Assembly (NCBI GenBank): GCA_963736695.1
Contig: CAVTPU010000004.1
Coordinates: forward strand, 682,001-746,000
Source of the DNA: CAVTPU01 sp963736695
GTDB lineage: Bacteria > Actinomycetota > Actinomycetes > Mycobacteriales > Micromonosporaceae
Reading direction: 5' to 3'
DNA length: 64,000 bases
Shown here: piece by piece, positions 26,759-35,200 of the stretch
How positions within the stretch are numbered: position 1 is the first letter of the stretch
How the letters are laid out: each line of letters opens with the position of its first letter
Notes under the pieces: model-generated
Told to the model about the DNA's origin: nothing
The model's input: the letters and a program-made list of their open reading frames with translations, nothing else
Databases searched by the model: none
Made by a program: the position numbers and the translations under genes

Positions 26759-28059
26759 CCGTCACGCGGTCTGTGCCCGCGATGGGCGCCCCTGCCTCGG
26801 TCTCGACGACGTCAATCGTGGCCGATCGTGCGGCGGCGGAGCGACATATCGCCCGGGTCTGCTTCAAGACCGGGCCTCCTCGACTCACCGGCGTTGAGCT
26901 GGAATGGATCGCCCATCATGTCGACGATCCGCGTCGTCGCCTCGACCGAATCGTGCTCGCCGACGCTCTCGGCGAGCACGCGCCGTCGACCTTGACGCCG
27001 GGCAGTCCACAAGTCCCCTTGCCGCATGGTGGAGTAGTGACGGTCGAGCCCGGCGGGCAGGTCGAGATCTCCACCCCACCCCACGCGTCCCTCACCCGTC
27101 TGCATGTCGAGACCGACGCCGACGTCGACTATCTCATCGACCGTCTCGCCAGCGCGGGCCTGTCTCTCAGCGACGCCGCCCATGACTCGTTCCGGTCGCC
27201 ACGCCGGCTTCTCGACACCCCGCGTTATGCCGCGATGGAGCGCACCTTCGACCGGGTCGGCGCCGCCGGTCGCGCGATGATGTGCGGCACCGCCGGCCTG
27301 CAGATCTGTCTCGACGCCGGGTCTGCGGCCCAGCTCGGGTCCCGATGGCAGGCCCTGCACGCGATCGGTCCGGCATTGCTGGCACTGTTCGCCAACTCGC
27401 CCGGCGACGGATGGGTGTCGCAGCGCATGCGTATCTGGTATGACACCGATCCCGCCCGCACGTTCGCTCCGCCTGCGCCGCGCCGCGGTGACACGGTCGT
27501 CGGTGACACCGCCAGCGTTGACACGGCCGAGGCATGGGCTCGGCGGGTGCTCGATACGCCGCTGTTGTGTCGTCGCCGCACCGGCCGAGAGTGGGAGGTG
27601 CCCGTCTATCCAATCACCTTCGGCGATTGGATAGACGGTGCCCTATCGGAGCCGCCGACCTTCTCCGACCTCGACTATCACCTCACCACCGTCTTCCCGC
27701 CCGTGCGCCCGCAGGGCCATCTCGAGGTGCGTTATCTCGACGCCCAACCCGCCCGCTCCGACGGGTCGACCGGCGGGTGGTTCGCGCCGGTGGCCATGCT
27801 CGTCGCGCTCACCAACTCTTCGGAGACGACGGAGCGGGCCGCAGACATCGCGGCCCCGGTGGCCGGGGCGTGGCGTTGCGCCGCACGCGACGGACTGCGC
27901 GACCGCCGCCTCGCAGCGGTCGCCGCCGAGCTCGTCACGCTCGCCGTCGACAACCTCGACACGACCGATCTGCCCACTGCGACCACCGACATGGTCCGCA
28001 GAAGTCTCGACCAGCAGCTCACCCGTCAGTGTTCGCCAGACCGAAGGACATCACCGTGA
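26755..28059 (+). CDS. egtA: Glutamate-cysteine ligase EgtA (ergothioneine pathway)
   Basis: Makes gamma-glutamylcysteine, the sulfur donor used by EgtB. The start MTVTRSVPAMGAPAS at 26755 gives 434 residues; the frame is open from 26629 but that region lacks coding character. The glutamate-cysteine ligase type 2 fold is suggested by GVELEWIAHHVDDPRRRL near the N-terminus, GGQVEISTPPH (the conserved glutamate-rich strand), AAMERTFDRVGAAGRAMMCGTAGLQICLD, and the WFAPVAMLVAL segment. First gene of the tightly packed egtABCD cluster; its TGA overlaps the GTG of egtB. Confidence 0.9.
   Translation: MTVTRSVPAMGAPASVSTTSIVADRAAAERHIARVCFKTGPPRLTGVELEWIAHHVDDPRRRLDRIVLADALGEHAPSTLTPGSPQVPLPHGGVVTVEPGGQVEISTPPHASLTRLHVETDADVDYLIDRLASAGLSLSDAAHDSFRSPRRLLDTPRYAAMERTFDRVGAAGRAMMCGTAGLQICLDAGSAAQLGSRWQALHAIGPALLALFANSPGDGWVSQRMRIWYDTDPARTFAPPAPRRGDTVVGDTASVDTAEAWARRVLDTPLLCRRRTGREWEVPVYPITFGDWIDGALSEPPTFSDLDYHLTTVFPPVRPQGHLEVRYLDAQPARSDGSTGGWFAPVAMLVALTNSSETTERAADIAAPVAGAWRCAARDGLRDRRLAAVAAELVTLAVDNLDTTDLPTATTDMVRRSLDQQLTRQCSPDRRTSP
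27602..27638. repeat. Inverted repeat inside egtA
   Basis: Arms 27602-27615 and 27625-27638 are perfectly complementary over 14 bases; two more pairs (CC with GG) form after one A-C mismatch, leaving a TTC loop. It encodes VYPITFGDWIDG in egtA. Such a strong hairpin in a coding region could slow ribosomes or affect RNA stability, or may be chance. Confidence 0.6.
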
Positions 28060-29396
28060 CTGGACTCACCGACGATATTCATCTCCAGCCGGCATCGTCG
28101 CCGGACGGTCTACGCGCGCTTGTCGCGCGTCACCTGGAGACCGCACGGGAGCGCAGCACACTTCTCACCGACGCTGTCGACGACAACGATCTCACTCGGC
28201 AGCACTCGCCGCTGATGTCGCCGCTGGTGTGGGATCTGGCCCACGTCGGCAACCAGGAGGAGCTGTGGCTGGTGCGCGACGTGGGCGGCGTCGAGCCGGT
28301 GCGCCCCGACATCGACAGCCTCTACGACGCCTTCAAGCACCCCCGGGCGAGCCGGCCGAGTCTGCCGTTGCTCGGTCCGGCGGAGGCGCGCGCCTATGTG
28401 CGCACCGTACGCGACAAGGTTCTCGACATTCTCGAGACGGTGTCGTTGACGGACCGGCCGCTGGTGGAGCACGGATTCGTCTTCGGCATGATCATCCAGC
28501 ACGAGCAGCAGCACGACGAGACGATGCTCGCCACCCACCAGCTGCGGATCGGCGCGCCCGTGCTCGCGGCTCCCCCGCCTCCCCACGCCGCCGAGCCCGT
28601 CACTGGTGAGGTGCTCATCCCGGCCGGCCCGTTCACGATGGGCACGTCGATCGAGCCCTGGGCTTTGGACAACGAGCGGCCCGCGCATCAGGTCGACGTG
28701 GCTGACTTCTTCATCGACCCGGCGCCGGTGACCAACGCGGAGTATCAGCGGTTCATCGACGACGGCGGCTACGACGACCAACGCTGGTGGAGCGACGACG
28801 GCTGGGAATACCGGCAGCGGGCTCAACTCAGCGCACCCATGCATTGGCATGGCGACGGCACCTATACCCGGTTCGGCCGACGAGAGTCGATCATCGCCGA
28901 CGAACCAGTGGTGCACGTCTGCTGGCACGAGGCGGAGGCCTACGCGCGCTGGGCCGGCAAACGCCTGCCGACCGAGGCGGAGTGGGAGAAGGCCGCCCGC
29001 TTCGACCCGGCCACCGGCCGCTCTCGACGCTACCCGTGGGGCGACGACGATCCCACCTCCACGCACGCCAACCTGGGTCAGCGCCACCTCGTCCCGGCGC
29101 CGGTGGGCGCCTATCCGGCCGGCGCCTCGCCGAGCGGCGTGCACCAGCTCATCGGCGACGTCTGGGAGTGGACGTCGTCGGACTTTCGCGGCTACCCCGG
29201 CTTCGCCGCCTTTCCCTACCGGGAGTACTCCGAGGTGTTCTTCGGACCCGACTACAAGGTGCTGCGCGGCGGTTCGTTCGGCGCCGACCCGGTGGCCTGC
29301 CGGGGCACGTTCCGCAACTGGGACTTCCCGATCCGCCGGCAGATCTTCAGCGGTCTGCGGTGCGCCCGCGACCCGCGGCCGGGCGAGCTCGGCTGA
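28056..29396 (+). CDS. egtB: Ergothioneine sulfoxide synthase EgtB
   Basis: Non-heme iron enzyme joining gamma-glutamylcysteine to hercynine with oxygen to make the sulfoxide. The GTG start at 28056 overlaps the egtA stop and gives 446 residues. The N-terminal DinB-like half supplies the iron ligands, likely His63 (VWDLAHVGNQEELW), His149 and His153 (IIQHEQQHDETM). The C-terminal half is a formylglycine-generating-enzyme-like domain (GPFTMGT, RLPTEAEWEKAAR, VWEWTSSDF, GGSFGADPVACRGTFRNW). The use of gamma-glutamylcysteine is predicted by the presence of egtA and egtC. TGATG overlap with egtC. Confidence 0.95.
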   Translation: MTGLTDDIHLQPASSPDGLRALVARHLETARERSTLLTDAVDDNDLTRQHSPLMSPLVWDLAHVGNQEELWLVRDVGGVEPVRPDIDSLYDAFKHPRASRPSLPLLGPAEARAYVRTVRDKVLDILETVSLTDRPLVEHGFVFGMIIQHEQQHDETMLATHQLRIGAPVLAAPPPPHAAEPVTGEVLIPAGPFTMGTSIEPWALDNERPAHQVDVADFFIDPAPVTNAEYQRFIDDGGYDDQRWWSDDGWEYRQRAQLSAPMHWHGDGTYTRFGRRESIIADEPVVHVCWHEAEAYARWAGKRLPTEAEWEKAARFDPATGRSRRYPWGDDDPTSTHANLGQRHLVPAPVGAYPAGASPSGVHQLIGDVWEWTSSDFRGYPGFAAFPYREYSEVFFGPDYKVLRGGSFGADPVACRGTFRNWDFPIRRQIFSGLRCARDPRPGELG

Positions 29397-30151
29397 TGTG
29401 CCGACATCTGCTCTATCTCGGTTCGCCACAATCGCTGCGGGCGTTGCTTTTCGACCCGCCGCACTCATTGGCTCGCCAGTCGTGGGCGCCGCGGGAGATG
29501 CGTGGCGGCGGCACGATCAACGCCGACGGCTTCGGGGTGGGTTGGTTCACCGGCGGATCCGTCACAACATATCGCCGCGACTGTCCGATCTGGAGCGACA
29601 CGAATCTGACTGCCCTCGCACCATTGACGATCTCCGGGGCGATGCTCGCCGCAGTCCGGTCGGCGACCGAAGGCATGACGGTGACCGCCACCGCGTGCGC
29701 CCCCTTCGCCGCCGACGGGTGGCTCTTCAGCCACAACGGGGTAGTGGAGGGGTGGCCGCACACTGTCGCTGAGCTCGCTCGTCGACTGCCGACCGCCGAC
29801 CTGCTCACCCTTGACGCACCCACCGACTCCGCCCTGCTATGGGCCCTGGTACGCCATGAGTTGCGCGCCGGCACCGAACCCGCGACGGCCCTGGCGACCA
29901 CGGTGGCGAGCGTGCTCCGCGCAGCCCCCGGCTCACGCCTCAATCTGCTGCTCACCGACGGAGAACGCGGGTGGGCCACGACGGTCGGCCACTCGTTGTG
30001 GCTGCGCCACGAACCCGACGCGACGTCGCCGGCCGGTGGCCGCGTCGTCGTCGCGTCGGAACCATTCGACCATGAGCCGGGATGGATTGAGTTGCCGGAC
30101 CGGACATTGATCATCGCCGACCAGGCGGGCTACGAGTTGGAGAACCTGTGA
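29396..30151 (+). CDS. egtC: Gamma-glutamyl hercynylcysteine sulfoxide hydrolase EgtC
   Basis: Removes the glutamyl group from the EgtB product. The 251-residue protein is a class II glutamine-amidotransferase-fold hydrolase: Met1 would be cleaved to expose the nucleophile Cys2 (MCRHLLYLG), followed by the typical GFGVGW segment and LFSHNGVVEGW. The ATG overlaps the egtB stop. The third gene of egtABCD; its last codons overlap the GTG of egtD. The next step needs the beta-lyase EgtE, which is not encoded in this window next to the cluster. Confidence 0.93.
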   Translation: MCRHLLYLGSPQSLRALLFDPPHSLARQSWAPREMRGGGTINADGFGVGWFTGGSVTTYRRDCPIWSDTNLTALAPLTISGAMLAAVRSATEGMTVTATACAPFAADGWLFSHNGVVEGWPHTVAELARRLPTADLLTLDAPTDSALLWALVRHELRAGTEPATALATTVASVLRAAPGSRLNLLLTDGERGWATTVGHSLWLRHEPDATSPAGGRVVVASEPFDHEPGWIELPDRTLIIADQAGYELENL

Positions 30152-31110
30152 AGCTCGACGTGCACCTCACCGACGCAGACCTGCGGGAGTCGCTGCTGGT
30201 CGACGCCCGACGCGGGCTCATGGGCGAGCCAAAATGGCTGCCGCCCAAGTGGTTCTATGACGCGCGCGGCAGTGAGCTGTTCGAACAGATCACCACGCTG
30301 CCCGAATATTATCCGACCCGCGCGGAACGAACGATCCTGCGCGAACGGGCCGTCGAGATCGCCGAGGTCACCGGCGCGACGACGGTCGTCGAGCTCGGAT
30401 CGGGTTCGTCGGACAAGACCCGTCTGCTGCTCGACGCCATGCACAACCACGGCGGCATCACCACATTCGTGCCGTTGGATGTCTCCGCGACCGCGCTGAC
30501 GGCCGCCGCCGAGGCCATCAACGCCGAATATCCGGCCTTGTTCGTCCACGCGATCGTGGCCGACTTCACCACGCACCTGAAGCATATTCCTGGCGACTCC
30601 GGACGCCTCGTCGTCTTTCTCGGTGGCACCATCGGCAACCTGCTTCCCGCCGAGCGGGCCATGTTTCTCACCGACGTGAGATCACAGTTGACGCCCGGCG
30701 AGTGGCTGCTGCTCGGCACCGACCTCGTCAAGGATCCGGCGACGTTGGTGTCCGCCTATGACGACGCGTCCGGAGTGACCGCCGAATTCAACCGCAACGT
30801 GTTGAGAGTGCTCAACCGGGAGCTCGACGCCGACTTCCCCGTCGAGGCGTTCACCCACGTCGCGCACTGGGATCCGACGAACGAATGGATCGAGATGCGC
30901 CTGCGCGCCGAGAAACCGATCGACGTGCGCGTCGGGGCGCTCGCTCTCGACGTCCGATTCGCCGAGGGCGAGCAGATGCGCACCGAGGTCTCCGCGAAGT
31001 TCCGTGAGGAGCGGGTCGCCGCCGAGCTCGCGGACGCCCGCTTCGCCGTGCGGCGCTGGTGGACCGATCCGTTGGGACAATTCGCGCTCACGCTGGCTCA
31101 GGCGGTCTGA
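30148..31110 (+). CDS. egtD: Histidine N-alpha-methyltransferase EgtD
   Basis: Transfers three methyl groups from S-adenosylmethionine to histidine, giving hercynine, the first committed step. The 320-residue protein has the family hallmarks WFYDARGSELFEQIT, LPEYYPTRAE and the SAM-binding VELGSGSSDKT (81-91), with FLGGTIGN further on. It starts at a GTG overlapping the egtC stop (GTGA). All five tyrosine codons are TAT. Its 3' end overlaps the convergent dehydrogenase gene by 23 bases (31088-31110), so the two transcripts must cross. Confidence 0.95.
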   Translation: MKLDVHLTDADLRESLLVDARRGLMGEPKWLPPKWFYDARGSELFEQITTLPEYYPTRAERTILRERAVEIAEVTGATTVVELGSGSSDKTRLLLDAMHNHGGITTFVPLDVSATALTAAAEAINAEYPALFVHAIVADFTTHLKHIPGDSGRLVVFLGGTIGNLLPAERAMFLTDVRSQLTPGEWLLLGTDLVKDPATLVSAYDDASGVTAEFNRNVLRVLNRELDADFPVEAFTHVAHWDPTNEWIEMRLRAEKPIDVRVGALALDVRFAEGEQMRTEVSAKFREERVAAELADARFAVRRWWTDPLGQFALTLAQAV

Positions 31111-33577
31111 TCCGGGCGTTGGTCGGATCATAGAGTGGGCGCAGACTCACCCGAGCCGGATAGCTCGCGCCGGCGATCTCCACACTCCACTCCCCGGAGT
31201 CGAGATAGGACTGATCGAAGGGGTGCCCGGCGTCGATCATCGCGAGCCCGACCGCACCACCGAGGGTGAATCCATAGGAGGCCGAACGCAGATAGCCCAC
31301 CGCCACGCCGTCGCGGCGCACGATCTCACCGTGGAACATCAGCGGCTTCGGGTCGGTGACGAGCACCTGGACGAGCCGGCGCTCGGGCGGCCCGGCCGCG
31401 CGCTGCGCCTCGGCCGCAGTCCGCCCGAGGAACCCGCCGGGTTTGTCGAGCGCGACGGCGAAGCCGAGGCCGCACTCCCACACGGTGTCGAGGTTGTCAA
31501 TGTCGTGCCCATAGTCTCGGTAGCCCTTCTCCAGCCGCAGACTGCCGAGCGCCCGGAGACCCGCATGCCGTAGCCCGAACCGCTCACCCGCCGCGACCAG
31601 TTCGTCGTGCACGTGCACCGCGAAGTCGGCGGGGACATGCAGCTCGTACCCCAGCTCTCCAACATAGGTGATGCGCGCGCCGACCGCCCGCGCATATCCG
31701 AGGTCTATCTCGCGCACGCCGCGAAACGCCCACGCCCGGTCGGTGAGGTCGGCACTGGTGAGTGTGGACAGCAGTTCGCGCGACTTCGGGCCCTGCAGGT
31801 TGATCTGGGCGAAGCCGGAGGTGATGTCGGTGACGCTCACGTGCGCGTGACCGCCGTCGAAGCGGGCGAACTGCCGCCGCATCCAGGCCAGAACGTGCCG
31901 GTGGGCGGTGTCGGTGGCGATGACCCAGAATCGATCGTCGTCGAGTTTTGTGACGGTGACGTCGGCTTCGATGGTGCCGTTGTCGTTGAGCCACTGGGTA
32001 TAGGTGATGGTGCCCGGCTCGCCGTCGACCCGGTTGGCTGACAACCACTCCAGTGCCCGGCCGGCGTCACGGCCCTGCACGAGGAATCTCGCCATGAACG
32101 ACATGTCCATGATGACGACGCCGGCGCGGGCCGCATGGTGTTCGTCGGCCCATCGGTCGAACCACTCCGGCCGGTCCCACGAGAGCCACTCACTGACGGC
32201 GATCGGGTCGACGGTGGGGTCCGGGGCGCCGAACCAGTCGGCGGCCTCCCACCCGCTCACCTCACGGAAGCGGGCGCCCCGCTCCGCGAGCCGCTCATGC
32301 AATGGGGTCCGCCGCGCCCCTCGCCCGCCGCGCATCGCCCGGCCGGGATAGTGGGTCTGGTAGACCGATCCGAGGGATTCGCCGACCCTGTCCGCGCGAT
32401 AGCGGGGCGTTGCCTGGTGTGGCGCGAAGCGGTCGATCGTGATGGCGGTGACGTCGATGTCGGGGGCGCCGGTGAGGATCCAGTGGGCGAGCGCCCGGCC
32501 GATTCCGCCACCGCTGAGGATGCCGATCGAGTTGAGTCCGGCCGCGACGAAATAGTTGGCGAGTTCGGGGGCTTCACCGACGATCGGGTTGACGTCGGGC
32601 GTGAAACTCTCCGGTCCGCAGAAGAAGGTGCGCACACCGGCGTCGAGGGTGATCGGGACACGTCCCATGGCCCGCTGCAGAAAGGGCGCCATCCGGTCCC
32701 AGTCGGGTGGCAGGGTGCCGAAGGAGAAGTCCGTCGGGATCTCGTCGACCCGCCATCCGGCGCCGGCCGGTTCGAAGAGCCCGACCATGAGGCCGCCGCT
32801 CTCCTCCCGATAATAGCCGTGCGCCGCCGGGTCTTCGAGCACCGGCCAGCGCCGGTCGACGCCGTCGATCGCGTCGGTAATGAGGTAATAGTGCTCGGCC
32901 GCTTGCAGGGGAACGCAGACGCCGACATCGGCGCCGAGTTGGCGGGCCCACATGCCGGCGCAGTTGACGACGATCTCGGCTTCGATGTCGCCGACCGGGG
33001 TGCGCACGCCGGTCACGACGCCCCGTCGGTGCAGCACCTCGGTGACCGGCGTCGATTCGATGACGCGCACGCCACGCATACGCGCCCCTTTGGCCAGTGA
33101 CATCGTCACGTCGACCGGGTTGGCCCGCCCGTCGTCGGGCACATAGAAGCCGGCGAGAATGTCGTCGACGCGGGCGAGCGGAAACAATTCGCCGACCTCG
33201 CGGGCGGATATCTCGTGCACGTCGACGCCGCAGTGTCGGTTGAACGCGGCGATGCGCCGATATTCGGTCAGTCGGTCGACGTCGGCGGCGACCTCGATGA
33301 AACCGACCGGCGAGAAGCCGGTCGAGAGACCGGTCTCGGCCTCGAGTCGACTGTAGAGCGACCGGGTGTATTGGCGCATCTGCGTGGCCGTCGACGAAAG
33401 GGAACCGAAAGTCACCATCAGGCCGGCGGCGTGCCACGTGGTGCCGCTGGTGAGCTTGTCCCGTTCGAGCAGCACCACGTCGCGGCATCCCTGGGCGGCG
33501 AGGTGATAGGCGACGGAGGTGCCGATAACCCCACCCCCGATCACCACGACTCGGGCCCGTTGCGGCACGTCGGTCAT
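31088..33577 (-). CDS. Dimethylglycine/sarcosine dehydrogenase-like flavoprotein with GcvT domain
   Basis: Oxidatively demethylates an N-methyl amine and passes the one-carbon unit to tetrahydrofolate. The start MTDVPQRARVVVIGGG at 33577 places the FAD-binding GGGVIGTS at residues 14-21; the frame is open to 33700 but the upstream part would overlap the FKBP gene. His49 in SGTTWHAAGL aligns with the residue that binds FAD covalently in this family. The oxidoreductase half (about 1-390) is followed by an FAO_M linker and a folate-binding aminomethyltransferase half (about 440-829, GPKSRELLS and GYELHVP). At 829 residues it is full length. It is convergent with egtD. Confidence 0.87.
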   Translation of the reverse strand: MTDVPQRARVVVIGGGVIGTSVAYHLAAQGCRDVVLLERDKLTSGTTWHAAGLMVTFGSLSSTATQMRQYTRSLYSRLEAETGLSTGFSPVGFIEVAADVDRLTEYRRIAAFNRHCGVDVHEISAREVGELFPLARVDDILAGFYVPDDGRANPVDVTMSLAKGARMRGVRVIESTPVTEVLHRRGVVTGVRTPVGDIEAEIVVNCAGMWARQLGADVGVCVPLQAAEHYYLITDAIDGVDRRWPVLEDPAAHGYYREESGGLMVGLFEPAGAGWRVDEIPTDFSFGTLPPDWDRMAPFLQRAMGRVPITLDAGVRTFFCGPESFTPDVNPIVGEAPELANYFVAAGLNSIGILSGGGIGRALAHWILTGAPDIDVTAITIDRFAPHQATPRYRADRVGESLGSVYQTHYPGRAMRGGRGARRTPLHERLAERGARFREVSGWEAADWFGAPDPTVDPIAVSEWLSWDRPEWFDRWADEHHAARAGVVIMDMSFMARFLVQGRDAGRALEWLSANRVDGEPGTITYTQWLNDNGTIEADVTVTKLDDDRFWVIATDTAHRHVLAWMRRQFARFDGGHAHVSVTDITSGFAQINLQGPKSRELLSTLTSADLTDRAWAFRGVREIDLGYARAVGARITYVGELGYELHVPADFAVHVHDELVAAGERFGLRHAGLRALGSLRLEKGYRDYGHDIDNLDTVWECGLGFAVALDKPGGFLGRTAAEAQRAAGPPERRLVQVLVTDPKPLMFHGEIVRRDGVAVGYLRSASYGFTLGGAVGLAMIDAGHPFDQSYLDSGEWSVEIAGASYPARVSLRPLYDPTNARIRPPEPA

Positions 33578-33673
33578 CTTCGCCACCACCTCGCGTTCTC
33601 GCCTGTCTGTCCTGACGAGGATAGGCTTCGCCGCAACGGGGCGGAGCTGATAGAACCGGTCAAGGAGCATTCC

Positions 33674-34342
33674 GTGAGCAAAAAGGACAACAACCGGCAA
33701 AGCGTACGGCCGGATGGCACTGTGATGGCGCCCAAGGCGGAGCGGCGGGAGGCTGGTCGCGTCGCCAAGCAGCGCCGGCTCAACGCCGAACGGCGCCGGC
33801 GCCTCGCGGCGCAGGGCGGCGCCGCGCTCGGGGTGATCGCGGTCGTCTTCGGCCTCATCGCCCTCAACGGCGGTTTCGACGGAAAGAAGACCGCGGCGTC
33901 CCCGGGTTCGACGCCGAGCGCGGGGGCGAGTGCGGGGGCGAATGAGAGCCCGACCGCGTCCACACCGACGGACCCCGCGTTGGCGGCGAAGCCCGTCGTG
34001 AAAGCGGCCACCACCCCGCTGACGAAGCTCGTCGCGACCCCCCTTGTTCGTGGGTCGGGGCCGGCGGTTCAGGCCGGTCAGGAGATCACGGTCAATTACG
34101 TGGGTGTTTTCTACAAGACCGGAGAAGAATTCGACTCGTCGTGGAAACGGTCGCAGCCGTTCACTTTCACGCTCGGACAGGGAAACGTTATCGCCGGGTG
34201 GGATCAGGGCCTGGTCGGCGCGACCGTCGGCAGTCGCATCCAGCTTGATATTCCGGCCGATCTGGCCTATGGCGACTCCGGCGAAGGTGGTCGTCCGGCC
34301 GGGCCGCTGCGGTTCGTCGTGGATGTGCTGTCAGCGAACTGA
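33674..34342 (+). CDS. Membrane-anchored FKBP-type peptidyl-prolyl isomerase
   Basis: The start is a GTG 6 bases after AAGGAG. The 222-residue protein has a very basic cytoplasmic lead (MSKKDNNRQS ... RRLNAERRRRLA), one membrane helix (about 48-66), an Ala/Ser/Thr/Pro-rich spacer and a C-terminal FKBP domain (about 125-222) with ITVNYVGVFYKTGEEFDSSW, GQGNVIAGWDQGLVGATVG and IPADLAYGDSG. It should help fold exported proteins on the outer face of the membrane. The gene is divergent from the dehydrogenase gene and precedes lsr2. Confidence 0.88.
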   Translation: MSKKDNNRQSVRPDGTVMAPKAERREAGRVAKQRRLNAERRRRLAAQGGAALGVIAVVFGLIALNGGFDGKKTAASPGSTPSAGASAGANESPTASTPTDPALAAKPVVKAATTPLTKLVATPLVRGSGPAVQAGQEITVNYVGVFYKTGEEFDSSWKRSQPFTFTLGQGNVIAGWDQGLVGATVGSRIQLDIPADLAYGDSGEGGRPAGPLRFVVDVLSAN

Positions 34343-34362
34343 CGTGAATTCGTGACCCGGAT

Positions 34363-34404
34363 TGCGGGTGGTCGGAGATTGTTCGGCCACCCGCAGCCGA
34401 CCAC
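34363..34404 (+). terminator. Hairpin region after the FKBP gene with two mutually exclusive stems
   Basis: TGCGGGTGG (34363-34371) can pair with CCACCCGCA (34387-34395), and GTGGTCGG (34368-34375) can pair with CCGACCAC (34397-34404). The two stems share bases, so only one can form. One may simply act as the FKBP terminator; there is no T-run. Confidence 0.4.
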
Positions 34405-34511
34405 ACGTACGGAGAATATCCGCGAACGATGGACATAGTTGGATGTGCGGGGAATAATCATAAGCCCCGGATCGGCGAAAATCACCACGCGTGGCGACAG
34501 TGCGTAAACAC

Positions 34512-34534
34512 CCCGTGCGGGGGTTTCCTATACT
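34512..34534 (+). promoter_or_regulatory. Probable lsr2 promoter with palindromic spacer
   Basis: TATACT (34529-34534) is a near-consensus -10 element 64 bases before the lsr2 ATG. The spacer holds CCCCGTGCGGGG (about 34512-34523), a self-complementary block where an activator or repressor could bind. No good -35 element is seen. Further upstream is the dyad CCACGCGTGG (34485-34494). A ribosome site AGAAGG lies 8 bases before the start. Confidence 0.45.
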
Positions 34535-34597
34535 CCGGCTGATCTTTCGTTGCATGATGCTCCTAGCACATGTTCCCGCAGGTGAGAAGGTAGATAG

Positions 34598-35131
34598 ATG
34601 GCCCGCAAGGTAGAGTTCAGACTCATAGATGACCTCGACGGCAGTCGCGCCGACGAAACCGTCACTTTTGGTCTGGACGGCTCCACATTTGAAATCGACC
34701 TGTCCGCGAAACACGCCAAGGAGTTGCGTGCGTCGCTCGACCGCTATCTGCTGAACGCGCGTCGGGTGCGACACACCCGAACCCCCGCGGCCGGGCATCG
34801 CGGCCAACCCGTCGCCGGCGGCGCAGCCCGGACCCGCCCGGATGGCCTGCAGAGCCAGGCGATCCGCCAATGGGCGCAGCGCAAGGGGTTGGGCGTCTCC
34901 ACTCGGGGGCGTATCCCGCAGTCGGTGATCGACCGCTATCAGGCCGAGGCCGGACGCGCCCAGCCCGCGGCCGAGACCAAAACCCCGGCCGCCTCCACCC
35001 GCTCCACCACCAAAGCCGCGGCCGGCCCCGCGAAGAAGAGCACCGCCCGCGCCGCAGCGGGGCGCTCGGGTTCTCGGGCCACCACCACCACTCGTGGCGC
35101 TCGCTCCGGCACCCGCCGCGGCAAGGCCTGA
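34598..35131 (+). CDS. lsr2: Lsr2 nucleoid protein with an extra basic C-terminal tail
   Basis: Lsr2 is the actinobacterial H-NS-like silencer that binds AT-rich DNA. The N-terminal oligomerisation part (MARKVEFRLIDDLDGSRADE, FEIDLSAKHAKELR) and the AT-hook-like Arg103-Gly-Arg105 (STRGRIPQSVIDRYQA) are intact. Standard Lsr2 is about 112 residues; this one has 177. The extension has two sources: a longer linker (about 58-85) and a 58-residue tail rich in Ala, Lys, Arg, Thr and Ser (TKAAAGPAKKSTARAAAG), like histone H1 or the tail of mycobacterial HupB. The tail should add non-specific DNA binding and could be a modification target. Confidence 0.92.
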   Translation: MARKVEFRLIDDLDGSRADETVTFGLDGSTFEIDLSAKHAKELRASLDRYLLNARRVRHTRTPAAGHRGQPVAGGAARTRPDGLQSQAIRQWAQRKGLGVSTRGRIPQSVIDRYQAEAGRAQPAAETKTPAASTRSTTKAAAGPAKKSTARAAAGRSGSRATTTTRGARSGTRRGKA

Positions 35132-35140
35132 CGAACCGAC

Positions 35141-35195
35141 ACCACCCCGCCCACCGCCCGCTGGCGAGCACGCCGGAGCGCAGCGGCGGGGTGGT
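35141..35195. terminator. Bidirectional hairpin between lsr2 and the convergent lipoprotein gene
   Basis: ACCACCCCGCC (35141-35151) pairs exactly with GGCGGGGTGGT (35185-35195), 11 base pairs around a 33-base loop that contains smaller GC stems. It lies 10 bases after the lsr2 stop and 6 bases before the stop of the facing gene, so it can serve both. There is no T-run. Confidence 0.6.
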
Positions 35196-35200
35196 CGACG

